Assembly: GCA_900757595.1 (NCBI GenBank)
Contig: CAAEOL010000014.1
Location: 1-64,000, forward strand
Direction: 5' to 3'
Length of the DNA: 64,000 nucleotides
Origin: an uncultured Collinsella sp.
GTDB taxonomy: Bacteria; Actinomycetota; Coriobacteriia; Coriobacteriales; Coriobacteriaceae
The notes below the pieces were generated by a model that worked only from the letters and a program-made list of their open reading frames with translations, was not told where the DNA came from and searched no databases. A program made the translations under genes and the position numbers. How positions within the stretch are numbered: position 1 is the first letter of the stretch; each line of letters starts with the position of its first letter. Positions 33,815 to 43,240 of the stretch are shown piece by piece.

Positions 33815-35395
33815 CTACTTTCCATAGCGCAAGAAGTCGTAGATGCGGACGCACTTCCGATAATGCGAATCTTTCAACAGAGCCCTCTTCTTGGCAGGGT
33901 CGTTTCCCACGTCAGCCAGTGCCCGCTTCAGCAACGCTTCCAAGTCGTCGACGTCCATCTCTTCCTCTGAAAGGCACGGGATGAACGCGAACGGGCTCTT
34001 TGGCGCGCATGCATTCGCAAGGCCCTTTATGCTCAGCGACCCTTCGAATCTGCGACGAGTCGCAGACATCGATTTGCGGAACGTTTCGCTTCGATAGCTA
34101 TCAATCGAGGTGAGCGTTGGGAGATAAGTCGCTATGTCCTTACCGACCTCTCCACCGAGTCCGCGCGTGTACTTGAAGACAGGCATGTTGTTGGGCCGTT
34201 GGCGCACGTACATGTTGAGGTAGTTCTCGACGATGAACTTTGGGTCATAGCGAAGGTTATCGAGCACGATGTCCTCGAAGATATCTTCAGGTGAAATCGG
34301 CTTTCCGATGCTACTTGGTGACACCGACAGGCCGATGACGATCTTCTGGTCCGGGTCAAGGTCGTTGAGGACATTGTCTATCCCTGAGACGATGATGTCG
34401 GAACTCGGGTCGATATGCTCCGCAAGCCTGAACACGCTGCCCCTCAACTCGCGGATAAATCGCGTGCTATACATTTTCCGGAAGCTGCGCATCGCATCGT
34501 AGATCGACTCGAAGTCATCCGTGGTGATCTTCGTCATCGAAAGCGTACGGCCACCGAAACTCATAGCAATCTCGCCAACAGAGGTGTCGGTTGCGTGCTG
34601 AACGAAGATGAGCCGCTTGCCCAGCCGTTTGAGCTTGTCATCTGGTAGGCATTCGCAGATGTCACCCAGTATCGACCTGATGTTCTCGTCTTGAATCGAA
34701 TAACCGAGGAAGATGACGGGATACTCGACGAAGAGGGTGAGCAGCTTCGCCGAGAGATACTTCCTCTTCTGCGCGAACTCCGCATAGTCAGCGCTGGTCA
34801 GGACGATGCTTCCCGCCCTCGAGACTGAGCCATGGATCTTGTATATCTCCTGAGAGAAAGCCTGGTCAGAGAACAGGAGGTCGCTTTCTCCGACGTAGGT
34901 CGTGAAACCAGGGAATAGGGTCTCACACATACAGTCATAATTCGTGGTGATGATGCCGGCAACTTTTTCCCTGCCCGCCTTCGCCAGCTTCTCAGTTTCG
35001 GCGCTCTCGACGAGACGAGCTCTCGCGATCTTATCTGCGACGTAGATCTTCATGGGCGAAGCGTCCCCGGTAAGCTCGTCACTGTGATCTTCGCGGAAGG
35101 CAGCGAATTCATCCGATGCAAAGAGCTCGTGGTTTACTTCGCTTTCCATGAGCGTGGCAACGTACGGCAGTTCGGACTCGACCTTGCCGTTCTGGACAGC
35201 AATCTTCGCCTGGCTCTTGAAGCGCGCGAAGGCATATGGGTCGTCAAGCACCTCGGCGCAGATATCCGAAAGCAGCCCCTCCCATCCCGGCGTGCCGCAG
35301 TAACGACGGGAGAGGCCAGAGCCGATGAAGAGAAACGGATAACGCCCGGCATCATCAACAGCTTTGTGGATTATCGATTTGATTCTCTCGTCCAT
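33815..35395 (-). CDS. SIR2-family NADase-like defence protein
   Basis: A 526-residue protein whose first ~270 residues form a SIR2 domain. FLFIGSGLSRRY (21-32) is the NAD-binding loop, TPGWEGLL follows, then TTNYD (150-154) and the catalytic-type His in KIHGS (186-190), and VIFLGYSIQDENIRSIL. The C-terminal half is unassigned. SIR2 proteins of this type in defence islands deplete NAD on phage infection. AGGAGG lies before ATG 35395, so the upstream in-frame start at 35422 is rejected. GC content is lower than the neighbours. It lies 39 bases downstream of a McrC-like remnant on the same strand. Confidence 0.82.
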   Translation of the reverse strand: MDERIKSIIHKAVDDAGRYPFLFIGSGLSRRYCGTPGWEGLLSDICAEVLDDPYAFARFKSQAKIAVQNGKVESELPYVATLMESEVNHELFASDEFAAFREDHSDELTGDASPMKIYVADKIARARLVESAETEKLAKAGREKVAGIITTNYDCMCETLFPGFTTYVGESDLLFSDQAFSQEIYKIHGSVSRAGSIVLTSADYAEFAQKRKYLSAKLLTLFVEYPVIFLGYSIQDENIRSILGDICECLPDDKLKRLGKRLIFVQHATDTSVGEIAMSFGGRTLSMTKITTDDFESIYDAMRSFRKMYSTRFIRELRGSVFRLAEHIDPSSDIIVSGIDNVLNDLDPDQKIVIGLSVSPSSIGKPISPEDIFEDIVLDNLRYDPKFIVENYLNMYVRQRPNNMPVFKYTRGLGGEVGKDIATYLPTLTSIDSYRSETFRKSMSATRRRFEGSLSIKGLANACAPKSPFAFIPCLSEEEMDVDDLEALLKRALADVGNDPAKKRALLKDSHYRKCVRIYDFLRYGK

Positions 35396-35434
35396 AATCT
35401 TTCCTCCTGTACCAATCGACATGCTCGTGAAATG

Positions 35435-36163
35435 TTATCCCACCAACTTCGGCGAGTGCGGGCTGAAAGCATCGTTGCCGTTCTGCCCGTCGACCAATCC
35501 GCACGCGAGACTCAGCGGCACAACTGCAGCGTTCTCGACCTCCACGCTAAGCACGTAGTGGAAGTCCGCCCCCTGGCTCCCACGATTCCGCTCGTAACCA
35601 ATGGCGGCCAGCCGGTCGGCTAGTTCGTCTCTCGAAACCAGCTCGTTAGCCTTCACCTTGCAAAGCATGGGTTCAAGTTCGTAAGTGTTTGTCTCGCTGA
35701 TTGCGTTCCTGTAGAAGCGGAAATGGGTCGTACGAAAGAGATCTTTATGATGGGAGTACACGTGCCCGTCCTTAATGGCGTAGAAGTAGAAAAGGAACTC
35801 ACCGCCCTCGTTTAGCCTGCCGCTACTTTCAAGGAAGCGGTAAATTTGTGGCGCTACAACGGAGAGCCGATTACGCTTCCGAAGCGATTTGCCCCACGAG
35901 CTGAGTTTATTGAATACCACAACGATATGATATTTAAAGGGTAATTGGACTATCTCCCGACCAAACGAGGATTCGGATTGGCTTGCTGAAATGTGGCAGT
36001 GCCCTGTTCTAAGCAACGTATTTGCGATAGAGTCGCGCGGGAACGGTGCTCGGGGCCGTTGCACCAGTAGCAAATTACTTATATCGAGCGATGTGATGCT
36101 GCGATTTCGGAAATGCTTGCCTGGTTGCGGCGCCGACTTCGAAAAGCTGGTTTTTATTTCCAT
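35435..36163 (-). pseudogene. 3' remnant of a second LlaJI R2-type gene
   Basis: The last ~135 residues (from FLESSGRL through NGNDAFSPHSPKLVG) closely match the C-terminus of the R2 nuclease gene at 40416-42851 on the opposite strand, about 70% identical at DNA level by eye. The preceding ~105 residues do not match R2 and lack a ribosome site, so the reading frame probably begins in unrelated or scrambled sequence. The best reading is the 3' end of a diverged R2 allele left by rearrangement. A small stand-alone protein made of this terminal domain is the alternative. Confidence 0.65.
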
Positions 36164-36725
36164 TACAGCTGAAACAGGCCGTCAAAATTCATGGAAGATC
36201 TTTTCGATAGTAATGGATGAACTGAGGAGGTTTGTCTGGAGGGTGGATCGAGGTTCAAGATTGTTGCGCTCTGAAACGTTTCAGCTGAGGTCGGAGAGCG
36301 ATCGCATGAGTCGATTTATATTTCGGCAGCGTTGCATCCATAGAAGAGAGAGGGATGCGTATTCGTTTGGCAGCGAGGGCGTGAGTGGGCGGAAACTTCG
36401 TGGCGTACAGCAATAAGGCTATACCTAAAAGCCTTTGTGTTGAACGGGTTTTCGCGGGAGCGGAGGGTGCGTGCCGCGAGGGACGGTCCGCGGCACGACC
36501 GACCCGGCGCGGCATCCGGAGCGGACGCGGATGCGGCGCGGACGGCCTCTGACGGGCGAGCATGCGACAGTGGTTGCCCTGCTGGGCGGCAATAAGCTCG
36601 AATCGAGCACGAGCGATTCTTGTCCGGGCGAAGCGTTACAACTGGATTTGTTCTGTTGCCGACTGATCTTGAAGCATGTTGGAAGAAACGGAATTATAAT
36701 TATTTATTTGTCTGTATCTATCGAA
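36164..36725. other. Intergenic junction region, no intact gene
   Basis: This gap of 562 bases changes composition abruptly: AT-moderate up to about 36435, then a very GC-rich patch (36440-36610), then AT-rich sequence to the methyltransferase start. Frames through it lack ribosome sites and domain signals. A weak TTGAAG / TATAAT pair (36669, 36695; 20-base spacer) may be the methyltransferase promoter. Confidence 0.45.
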
Positions 36726-37664
36726 ATGGAGACCGAGCGCGTGGAAAACGAGAGGAACATAACGGCAGTTGACCTTTTCGCCGGCTGCGGCGGAATGTCC
36801 CTCGGCTTCGAAAAGGCTGGCGTCAATGTTGTGGCTGCCTACGACAATTGGGACGCTGCCATTGATGTCTATCGCGCTAACTTCCAGCATCCTGTTTTCA
36901 AAAGGGATCTCTCCGACGTTTCCGTATCCGAGGAAGTTGCCGGCTTCGCTCCGGATATCATCATCGGCGGGCCTCCTTGTCAGGATTTCTCGCAGGCCGG
37001 CAAGAGATCCGAGGATGGTGGGCGCGCAATCCTCTCTGTTAGATATGCCGAGATCATCGCGAGGTGCAAGCCTCGCTTCATCGTTATGGAGAACGTCCCA
37101 CGCGTTCGAACGAGCAAATCCATGGAAGCGATTCGGGCCACCTTCAAAGCGCAGGGTTATGGCTTGAGTGGGCGAGTGATGGATGCAAGCCTGTGCGGGG
37201 TCCCCCAAGCTCGCAAGAGATACTTCTTGATCGGATGCCTTGGGGCGCCCGACGGGTTCCTCGACCCATATCTTGAGAAGGGCCTTTCTGACCATCAGAT
37301 GACAATTCGTGAGTATCTCGGTAACGAGCTTGGAATTGATTACTACTTCAGAATTCCGCGAAGCTACACGAGGCGGGCCATCTTCAGCATCGACGAGCCC
37401 TCGGTCACTATTCGTGGTGTGGACAGGCCGATACCGCCGAACTACAAGCTTCACCCCAACGACGCGGCGGACCTCAGTCAAGCCCGGTGCTTGACTCCAA
37501 AGGAACGCAGTAGGATCCAGACTTTCCCGGAGTCTTTCAAGTTCTTTGGGAGTAAGACGGATATCAACCAGATGGTGGGCAACGCCGTACCGGTAAACCT
37601 TGCCACCTACGTTGCACGAGCGCTACTAGAGTACAGGAGGGATGTGAGCGATGGACTGCGTTGA
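36726..37664 (+). CDS. DNA cytosine-5 methyltransferase, first of LlaJI-type pair (M1)
   Basis: A 312-residue C5 methyltransferase. Motif I VDLFAGCGGMSLGFE, motif IV GGPPCQDFSQAG with catalytic Cys, motif VI MENV, motif VIII QARKRYFLIG, and the C-terminal QMVGNAVPV (motif X) are present. The recognition region between VIII and IX is short. ATG 36726 has no ribosome site; GTG 36741 has GGAG eight bases upstream and may be the real start. M2 overlaps its end by 14 bases. Paired C5 enzymes typically modify the two strands of an asymmetric site. Confidence 0.92.
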   Translation: METERVENERNITAVDLFAGCGGMSLGFEKAGVNVVAAYDNWDAAIDVYRANFQHPVFKRDLSDVSVSEEVAGFAPDIIIGGPPCQDFSQAGKRSEDGGRAILSVRYAEIIARCKPRFIVMENVPRVRTSKSMEAIRATFKAQGYGLSGRVMDASLCGVPQARKRYFLIGCLGAPDGFLDPYLEKGLSDHQMTIREYLGNELGIDYYFRIPRSYTRRAIFSIDEPSVTIRGVDRPIPPNYKLHPNDAADLSQARCLTPKERSRIQTFPESFKFFGSKTDINQMVGNAVPVNLATYVARALLEYRRDVSDGLR

Positions 37665-38538
37665 TCTTTTCTCGGGATGCGGCGGTATGTCGCTCGGATT
37701 CCAGAATGCGGGCTTCAACATAAAGGCGGCGTTTGATAACTGGCAGGCGGCTGTCGACATCTATTCGGCAAACTTCGACCACCCGGCATTCAAATACGAT
37801 CTTTACGATGCGGAAGCGGTCCCGAAAATTGAAGAGTATTCGCCGTCGATGATAATCGGTGGCCCCCCTTGCCAGGACTTCTCCATTGCGGGCGCCAGAC
37901 AGCGCGGCAAAAGGGCCAATCTCACCATCCGATATGCTGAGATAGTTCGGGACGTCAGACCCGAGTGGTTCGTCATGGAGAATGTTTACAATATCGAGCG
38001 GATGGACGTCCTGCCCGAGGCGCTGGAAATATTCCGCAATGCTGGATACGGTCTCACGAGGCGCGTCCTCAACGCCAGTCTATGTGGTGTGCCTCAGATT
38101 CGCAGGCGCTTTATCCTTGTCGGTCATCTTGGTGATAAAGATGACTTTCTCGGCGAACTCTTGGATTCAAGGCTGAGCGACAAGCAGATGACCGTCAGGG
38201 ATTACCTTGGCGATTCGCTCGGCACGCAATACTTCTACATGCATCCACGCAACTTCCAGCGTAGGGGCGTCTTCACGATTGACGAGCCAGCGGTAACGGT
38301 ACGAGGCACCAACCGTCCGATACCGCCAGCATATAAGAGGCATCATGCCGACAAGGCTGATATTTCTGAAGGTGTGAGAGCCTTAACATACAAGGAGCGC
38401 AGCTATCTGCAAACCTTCCCCGAAGAGTTTGAGTTTGTCGGGTCCAAGACAGACATTGAGCAGGCGATTGGCAATGCCGTGCCAGTTAAGCTTGCTGAGT
38501 ACGTTGCTAGATGCATAGCTGACTATGCAGCAGATTAA
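37651..38538 (+). CDS. DNA cytosine-5 methyltransferase, second of LlaJI-type pair (M2)
   Basis: A 295-residue paralogue of M1 with VDLFSGCGGMSLGFQ, GGPPCQDFSIAG (catalytic Cys), MENV, QIRRRFILVG and AIGNAVPVKL. It shares most framework residues with M1, so the pair arose by duplication. Differences in the middle (for example NLTIRYAEIV versus AILSVRYAEII, and the later loop) likely set strand specificity. AGGAGGG upstream of the ATG lies within M1, indicating coupled translation. Confidence 0.93.
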   Translation: MDCVDLFSGCGGMSLGFQNAGFNIKAAFDNWQAAVDIYSANFDHPAFKYDLYDAEAVPKIEEYSPSMIIGGPPCQDFSIAGARQRGKRANLTIRYAEIVRDVRPEWFVMENVYNIERMDVLPEALEIFRNAGYGLTRRVLNASLCGVPQIRRRFILVGHLGDKDDFLGELLDSRLSDKQMTVRDYLGDSLGTQYFYMHPRNFQRRGVFTIDEPAVTVRGTNRPIPPAYKRHHADKADISEGVRALTYKERSYLQTFPEEFEFVGSKTDIEQAIGNAVPVKLAEYVARCIADYAAD

Positions 38539-38552
38539 TTGTGGTGGTTGCC

Positions 38553-40412
38553 ATGTCCTTTGTCGATGAATGGAATTTGAGCTATCCCATTCCGAATTCT
38601 ATATATAGCGAGAATACGCTATCCGTTCGCGGGAGAACAGTTGGACAAGGTGGTGCTGGACAGTACGAACTCAAAGGTTCAGGCTCTCTTGCAAACGGGG
38701 ATACGCTGACTGCAGTTGACATTATCGGACACGCAATCATCTTGGAAGTAGTCGTACCCTCTACTGGGCAAGTTGTCTCCCTTGGCACGCGTTATCCCGT
38801 TGCAAAAAAAGGCGGAAAAGTACGTGTGCAAATACAAGGAGACGGGGCAAAGCGTCCAAATGTCGGCAACTTGTTTGCCGCACTGCTGTTGTTGCCAGTG
38901 ACGGGCAAAGTAAACGATTCATCGCCGTTGCAAGAGGACGGTTTTGCGGAAAGGACATTCTGGATGGATGCAGCCGAAGTAAAGCCTGTGGGCGTCTCCG
39001 AAGATGCATATATCTTGGAGCTAACGAAACTCTTCTTCGCCACTGGAAGCAGATACAAAGACGGGCAGTTTTCGGGTGCGATAGATTACGACTACAAGTC
39101 GAGAATTGACGATCTTATTGCCCTTTGCAATCGCGGATGCAAGATGAGGGCTGGTAGCCTGACCACGGCATTCAAGTATTTCGCTGACGTTTACGCAGGG
39201 AAACTTGAGTTTGATTACAGCGTGGCTGAGTTCATGCGAAACCTCATAGCGAGCCAATTGATTGCCGAAGAGGGCATCGACTACGAACAAGGCGATGACG
39301 TGCTGCCCGCAATGCATCAACTAATCGACCTTGCTGCAAAGAATTCATCGAAAGCATCAAGCAGAGAGAAGAGGACTTTTCAGCTAAACAACCTTCCAGC
39401 TGAATTTAAAACCGACTTCTCCAGGCGCTACATCACGTCACTACTGGCAAAGCCCTTTGTCATCCTTGCTGGCAACAGCGGAACAGGCAAGACGCGGATT
39501 TCCAAGCGTTTTGCAAAGTACCTTGAGGTCTTGGATGAAGACGGGGAGCCAAACTGGTTGCTCGTCCCGGTCGGTGCCGACTGGACCGACAACACCAAGG
39601 TGCTGGGCTTCTTCAACCCGATTGCAGACGGCGGCAAAGGCGCGTACGAAGAGACCGGCATACTGAGACTCATCGAACGGGCCAACGCTAACCCCGAGGT
39701 TCCGTATTTCCTCATCCTCGACGAGATGAACCTGAGCCATGTCGAGCGGTATTTCTCAGACTTCCTCAGCCACATGGAGACCATCGGCGAGGATAACCTC
39801 ATCGTGCTTGATGGGTACGGCGATGGCGGTGCTGGCAGGCTGCCCTATCCGCAGAACCTGTTCGTTGTCGGCACCGTGAACATCGATGAGACCACTTACA
39901 TGTTTAGCCCCAAGGTGCTCGACAGGGCAAACGTCATAGAGTTCAAGCCGTCGAAGGCCGAAGTCCTCGCAGGGTTCAAAGCCATCGAGGATGCGCCGGA
40001 CGTTGCCGTCGCAGCTTCCGGCGTCCCCCAGGCTTTTCTGCGTCTCGCCAAGGACATATGGGAGGGAGCCAATTACATCAGCGAAGATGATGCTAACGCC
40101 ATCTTCGAGAAGTTCGGCAAGCTGTATGAAGAGCTGGAGAAATGCGGCTATGAGTTTGCCTTCCGCACCGTGCGCGAAGTGCGAATGTACGTTAATGCCG
40201 CGCACGAGCTTGACGGCGAGAACTACGAACTCGAGCGTTCTGTCGATGAGCAGATTGTCCAGAAGGTGCTGCCGAAGCTCCATGGTAACAAGCGTGAGAT
40301 CGGCAATCTGCTTAAAAGCCTGAAAGACATATGCGATGGCGAGCTGAGCTCCGTTAAGATAAGCCAGATGGCAGCGAAACTCGATAACGTGCAGTATGCG
40401 AGCTTCATCTAG
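38553..40412 (+). CDS. McrB-like AAA+ restriction subunit (LlaJI R1 type)
   Basis: A 619-residue motor protein. The N-terminal ~200 residues are the presumed site-recognition domain of R1 proteins. The C-terminal AAA+ core has Walker A GNSGTGKT (307-314), a Walker B-like YFLILDEMNLSHVERYFSDF and the McrB-type GTVNIDETTYMFSPKVLDRANVIEF. It would form a nucleotide-driven ring that translocates DNA and activates the nuclease subunit. An upstream GTG at 38541 exists, but ATG 38553 is preferred (GGTGG upstream). It follows M2 and precedes R2 by three bases. Confidence 0.88.
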   Translation: MSFVDEWNLSYPIPNSIYSENTLSVRGRTVGQGGAGQYELKGSGSLANGDTLTAVDIIGHAIILEVVVPSTGQVVSLGTRYPVAKKGGKVRVQIQGDGAKRPNVGNLFAALLLLPVTGKVNDSSPLQEDGFAERTFWMDAAEVKPVGVSEDAYILELTKLFFATGSRYKDGQFSGAIDYDYKSRIDDLIALCNRGCKMRAGSLTTAFKYFADVYAGKLEFDYSVAEFMRNLIASQLIAEEGIDYEQGDDVLPAMHQLIDLAAKNSSKASSREKRTFQLNNLPAEFKTDFSRRYITSLLAKPFVILAGNSGTGKTRISKRFAKYLEVLDEDGEPNWLLVPVGADWTDNTKVLGFFNPIADGGKGAYEETGILRLIERANANPEVPYFLILDEMNLSHVERYFSDFLSHMETIGEDNLIVLDGYGDGGAGRLPYPQNLFVVGTVNIDETTYMFSPKVLDRANVIEFKPSKAEVLAGFKAIEDAPDVAVAASGVPQAFLRLAKDIWEGANYISEDDANAIFEKFGKLYEELEKCGYEFAFRTVREVRMYVNAAHELDGENYELERSVDEQIVQKVLPKLHGNKREIGNLLKSLKDICDGELSSVKISQMAAKLDNVQYASFI

Positions 40413-40415
40413 CCT

Positions 40416-42851
40416 ATGGACGGCAGCATCGGCGCAATCCGCTTTGCAGCGGATGGAAGAACAATAGCCAGGCTCTACCAGAGCGGTGCGCATGACCGAG
40501 TCGATTGGGACGAGGAACAGCAGACCGGGCTAACCGGGCTGACGTGTTTCGGTCTCAAGCCGGAAGCATCCCAGAATGGCGCTGGTTCAACACCAGCCTT
40601 CGCCGTCAAGGACGGTCTTGACGGGAGTCCCACGCTTCGAATCAACGAAACCACATGTTATGTGCTCGAATACGAGCGGACCCCTGATGGTGGCCTGCAT
40701 CCTCGCGCCTCGTTCCAAAACGAAGGCAAGAATATCAGGTGCGACAGAAACGGCAATAGTGTCACCTTCCAGTTCGTGAACTATCTCGGGCGTTCGAGGA
40801 TTCGATTCGGCGAGGAAGCTGATGCGCCGATGCTACAGTTCGAAGTCGTCCCGCTCAAGATTGGCTATGAAGACGATTACATCGAGCTCACCGAGGAGCT
40901 TGCCGCAAGGTGCGCTGCGCTGCTCCTTGACTACTCGGGCTCCACGTCGAACGTTTACAAGCAAGCCGACGAGAATCGCGAGACGCTGCTTGAGCAGTTC
41001 GTCTTCCTGCGGCAGTTCTGCTACGAACCGAACCTCCAAGCCCTCTTCGAGGCGATAAAGAGGAACCCTGATAGGACGCTGGATCACGAGGACGAGCTGC
41101 GGTCGGTTGGGGCTGGCATGCCGTCCCGGAGGTTTTATACGAACCCCTTCTCGAACAGCCGGATGTGGACGCGCTTGAACTGCGGCGGCGATGCGGGAGG
41201 CGTCTACCTCCCCCAGATGGTCAGCGTCACGCGCAAGTACGACCTGCTCGACACGCCCGCCAATCGGTTTGTGAAATTTGCCCTGCATGAGATTGACCGG
41301 ATCTGCACCTCTCTGATGACTGTCCTGGATGCCGAGAAGGGCGATACTCGGCAGACGGAGTGTTATCGCGAAGCCGCCGCGCTGCACGCCATGCTGGATA
41401 CGATACTCAGCGACGCCTTCTTCGACGATGTCGGCACCCTGCAGATGATGCCTCAGAACAACCAGGTGTTGCAGAAGCGCGAGGGATACTCGCAGATCTT
41501 CTTCGCATATTCCATGCTCGATATGGCGCTGCAGCTCGACTGGAAGGGCAAGGATGACATCTACGAGGGCGAATCGAAGAATGTGGCCCTCCTCTACGAG
41601 TACTGGATCTTCTTTGAGCTGTACGACATCGTAAGGGGGATCGAGGGGTGCGAGCCGATAAGCACCGATGACCACCCATTTATCGGGACGAATCCCGACG
41701 GTGGGCTGTCAATATCCCTCAAGCAGGGCGTACGCTCCTGCCAGTCATTCCAGATTGCGCAGTGCGGCGCGAAGGTAAACCTCTACTACAACCGCACCTT
41801 CTCGCCCCGTGACTTTCATGCCACTCGTTACGAGGGTTCGTACTCGAGACCGTTCAGACCCGACTACACGCTCGCGATATTCCCGGATGCTTATACAAAC
41901 GAGCGAGCCGCAGTGCAAGATGGAGCTGTTGCATTCGTCCACTTCGACGCCAAGTACCGCATCACCGACTTGACGGGGCTTGTCGGCAAGGATGTGGGCA
42001 CCGAGGAGGCAGAGCGCGAGGAACTTAACGAGGAGAAGGCGGCCTCCACCACGAACACCTACAAGCGCGGTGACCTGCTGAAGATGCACACGTACAACGA
42101 CGCGATACGGCGCACGGTTGGCAGCTACGTGCTTTATCCGGGGTCGGGCGAAACGGGCGAGAAGGGCCAATTCCGGCTCTTCGAGGAGATTTTGCCGGGT
42201 GTCGGCGCTTTCGCCATGAAGCCGAGCATCAGCAGGACGGCAGAGAATGCGTTGCGCGATTTCATAGAGAAGGTCATCGGCGAGAACACGGCAAGCAATA
42301 CGCGGCTGAACCGGCTGAGCTACTTCACCGAAATGGTTGTGGCTGAGCCTCCAAGCGCGGGCAAGACGGATAGCGACTCCTACGGGCATGGTGGCGAATC
42401 GTTCGTGATTGGCTACATTCGAGGGGACTCTCCCGATGACTACTATCACTTTCTCGAAAGCAGCGGCAGGCTCCGCAAGGGCGGGCGCTTTCTCTTCTAC
42501 TTCTATGCCATTAAGGACGGGCATGTCTACTCGCACCATAAGGATCTCTTCCGCACGTCGTGGTTCCGCTTCTATCGGAACGCCATAAGCCAGACGAACA
42601 CCTACGAGATCGAGCCTGTGGCGTGTCGCATAACCTCGAATGAGCTGGTTTCGAGGGACGAGCTGGCCGACCGCCTGGCCGACCTTGGCTACGTGCGGGA
42701 TCGTGGGAATCAGGGTGCCGACTTCTACTATGTCCTGTCCGTGCGGGTGGAAGATGACGCGGCAGAACCCTTAAGCCTGGGGCGCAGGGCGGTGGATGAA
42801 CAGAACGGCAACGATGCGTTCAGCCCCCACTCGCCAAAGATTGTTGGGTGA
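40416..42851 (+). CDS. DUF2357/McrC-like nuclease subunit (LlaJI R2 type)
   Basis: An 811-residue protein with a DUF2357 N-terminal half and a PD-(D/E)XK nuclease core: Asp483 in FRPDYTLAIF, and Asp511-Ala-Lys513 in FVHFDAKYRI. Partnered with R1 it forms the restriction complex. The last ~135 residues (FLESSGRLRKGGRFLFYFYAIKDG onward) are a separate domain, also found in the remnant at 35.4 kb. The gene starts three bases after R1 and ends the operon M1-M2-R1-R2, the LlaJI order. Confidence 0.87.
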   Translation: MDGSIGAIRFAADGRTIARLYQSGAHDRVDWDEEQQTGLTGLTCFGLKPEASQNGAGSTPAFAVKDGLDGSPTLRINETTCYVLEYERTPDGGLHPRASFQNEGKNIRCDRNGNSVTFQFVNYLGRSRIRFGEEADAPMLQFEVVPLKIGYEDDYIELTEELAARCAALLLDYSGSTSNVYKQADENRETLLEQFVFLRQFCYEPNLQALFEAIKRNPDRTLDHEDELRSVGAGMPSRRFYTNPFSNSRMWTRLNCGGDAGGVYLPQMVSVTRKYDLLDTPANRFVKFALHEIDRICTSLMTVLDAEKGDTRQTECYREAAALHAMLDTILSDAFFDDVGTLQMMPQNNQVLQKREGYSQIFFAYSMLDMALQLDWKGKDDIYEGESKNVALLYEYWIFFELYDIVRGIEGCEPISTDDHPFIGTNPDGGLSISLKQGVRSCQSFQIAQCGAKVNLYYNRTFSPRDFHATRYEGSYSRPFRPDYTLAIFPDAYTNERAAVQDGAVAFVHFDAKYRITDLTGLVGKDVGTEEAEREELNEEKAASTTNTYKRGDLLKMHTYNDAIRRTVGSYVLYPGSGETGEKGQFRLFEEILPGVGAFAMKPSISRTAENALRDFIEKVIGENTASNTRLNRLSYFTEMVVAEPPSAGKTDSDSYGHGGESFVIGYIRGDSPDDYYHFLESSGRLRKGGRFLFYFYAIKDGHVYSHHKDLFRTSWFRFYRNAISQTNTYEIEPVACRITSNELVSRDELADRLADLGYVRDRGNQGADFYYVLSVRVEDDAAEPLSLGRRAVDEQNGNDAFSPHSPKIVG

Positions 42852-42907
42852 TCATCTGGTCATTTTCAGAGTAGCGGTAACACCTACGGGCGCGCGAGGG
42901 GCAACGC

Positions 42908-43156
42908 ATGAGGCCAATCGTCTACAACGGGGTTGACCTGTCGGGCGTGTGCTCTGCCGAGGTCATCGAGAAAGTTGCCCTGCCCGTGGAGGCGGAGACC
43001 CTGGCGGTGCCGAGGCGTGCCGGCGCACTGCTGGTGGCGGGGCGGCTGTCCCCCAGGCTAGTGCGGGCGCGGCTGTTCATGGACACCCGCCCGCGCCTTC
43101 AGGACGATGTTCGGCGACAGGGACGACGCAGCGGCGCTGCCACGTCGCGCAGGTAG
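42908..43156 (+). pseudogene. Fragment resembling a phage tail protein
   Basis: An 82-codon frame with GAGG before the ATG. MRPIVYNGVDLSGVCSAEVIE and RAGALLVAGRLSPRLVRARL resemble the N-terminus of phage distal-tail-type proteins of Coriobacteriia prophages (from memory). Only the first domain is present and the end becomes an Arg-rich unrelated frame, so it is a decayed prophage scrap at the right edge of the restriction cassette. The rest of 42852-43240 holds a short hairpin (GCGGCTTCG/CGAAGCCGC near 43209-43228) and no gene. Confidence 0.4.
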
Positions 43157-43240
43157 CGGAGGAGGGTTGCTCCCAATGGCCCGCGGCGTCCGCGCCCCGG
43201 TGCCACCCCGTGACCGGCGGCTTCGCTCGAAGCCGCTACA

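Noticed and set aside
33480..33827. Plus-strand frames across the palindrome region (83 and 115 codons)
   Set aside because: They run through the 38-base palindrome and non-coding repeat sequence; codon use is unlike neighbours.
35991..36416. 141-codon plus-strand frame in the junction region
   Set aside because: No ribosome site, odd composition and no recognisable domain; it overlaps the R2 remnant in antisense.
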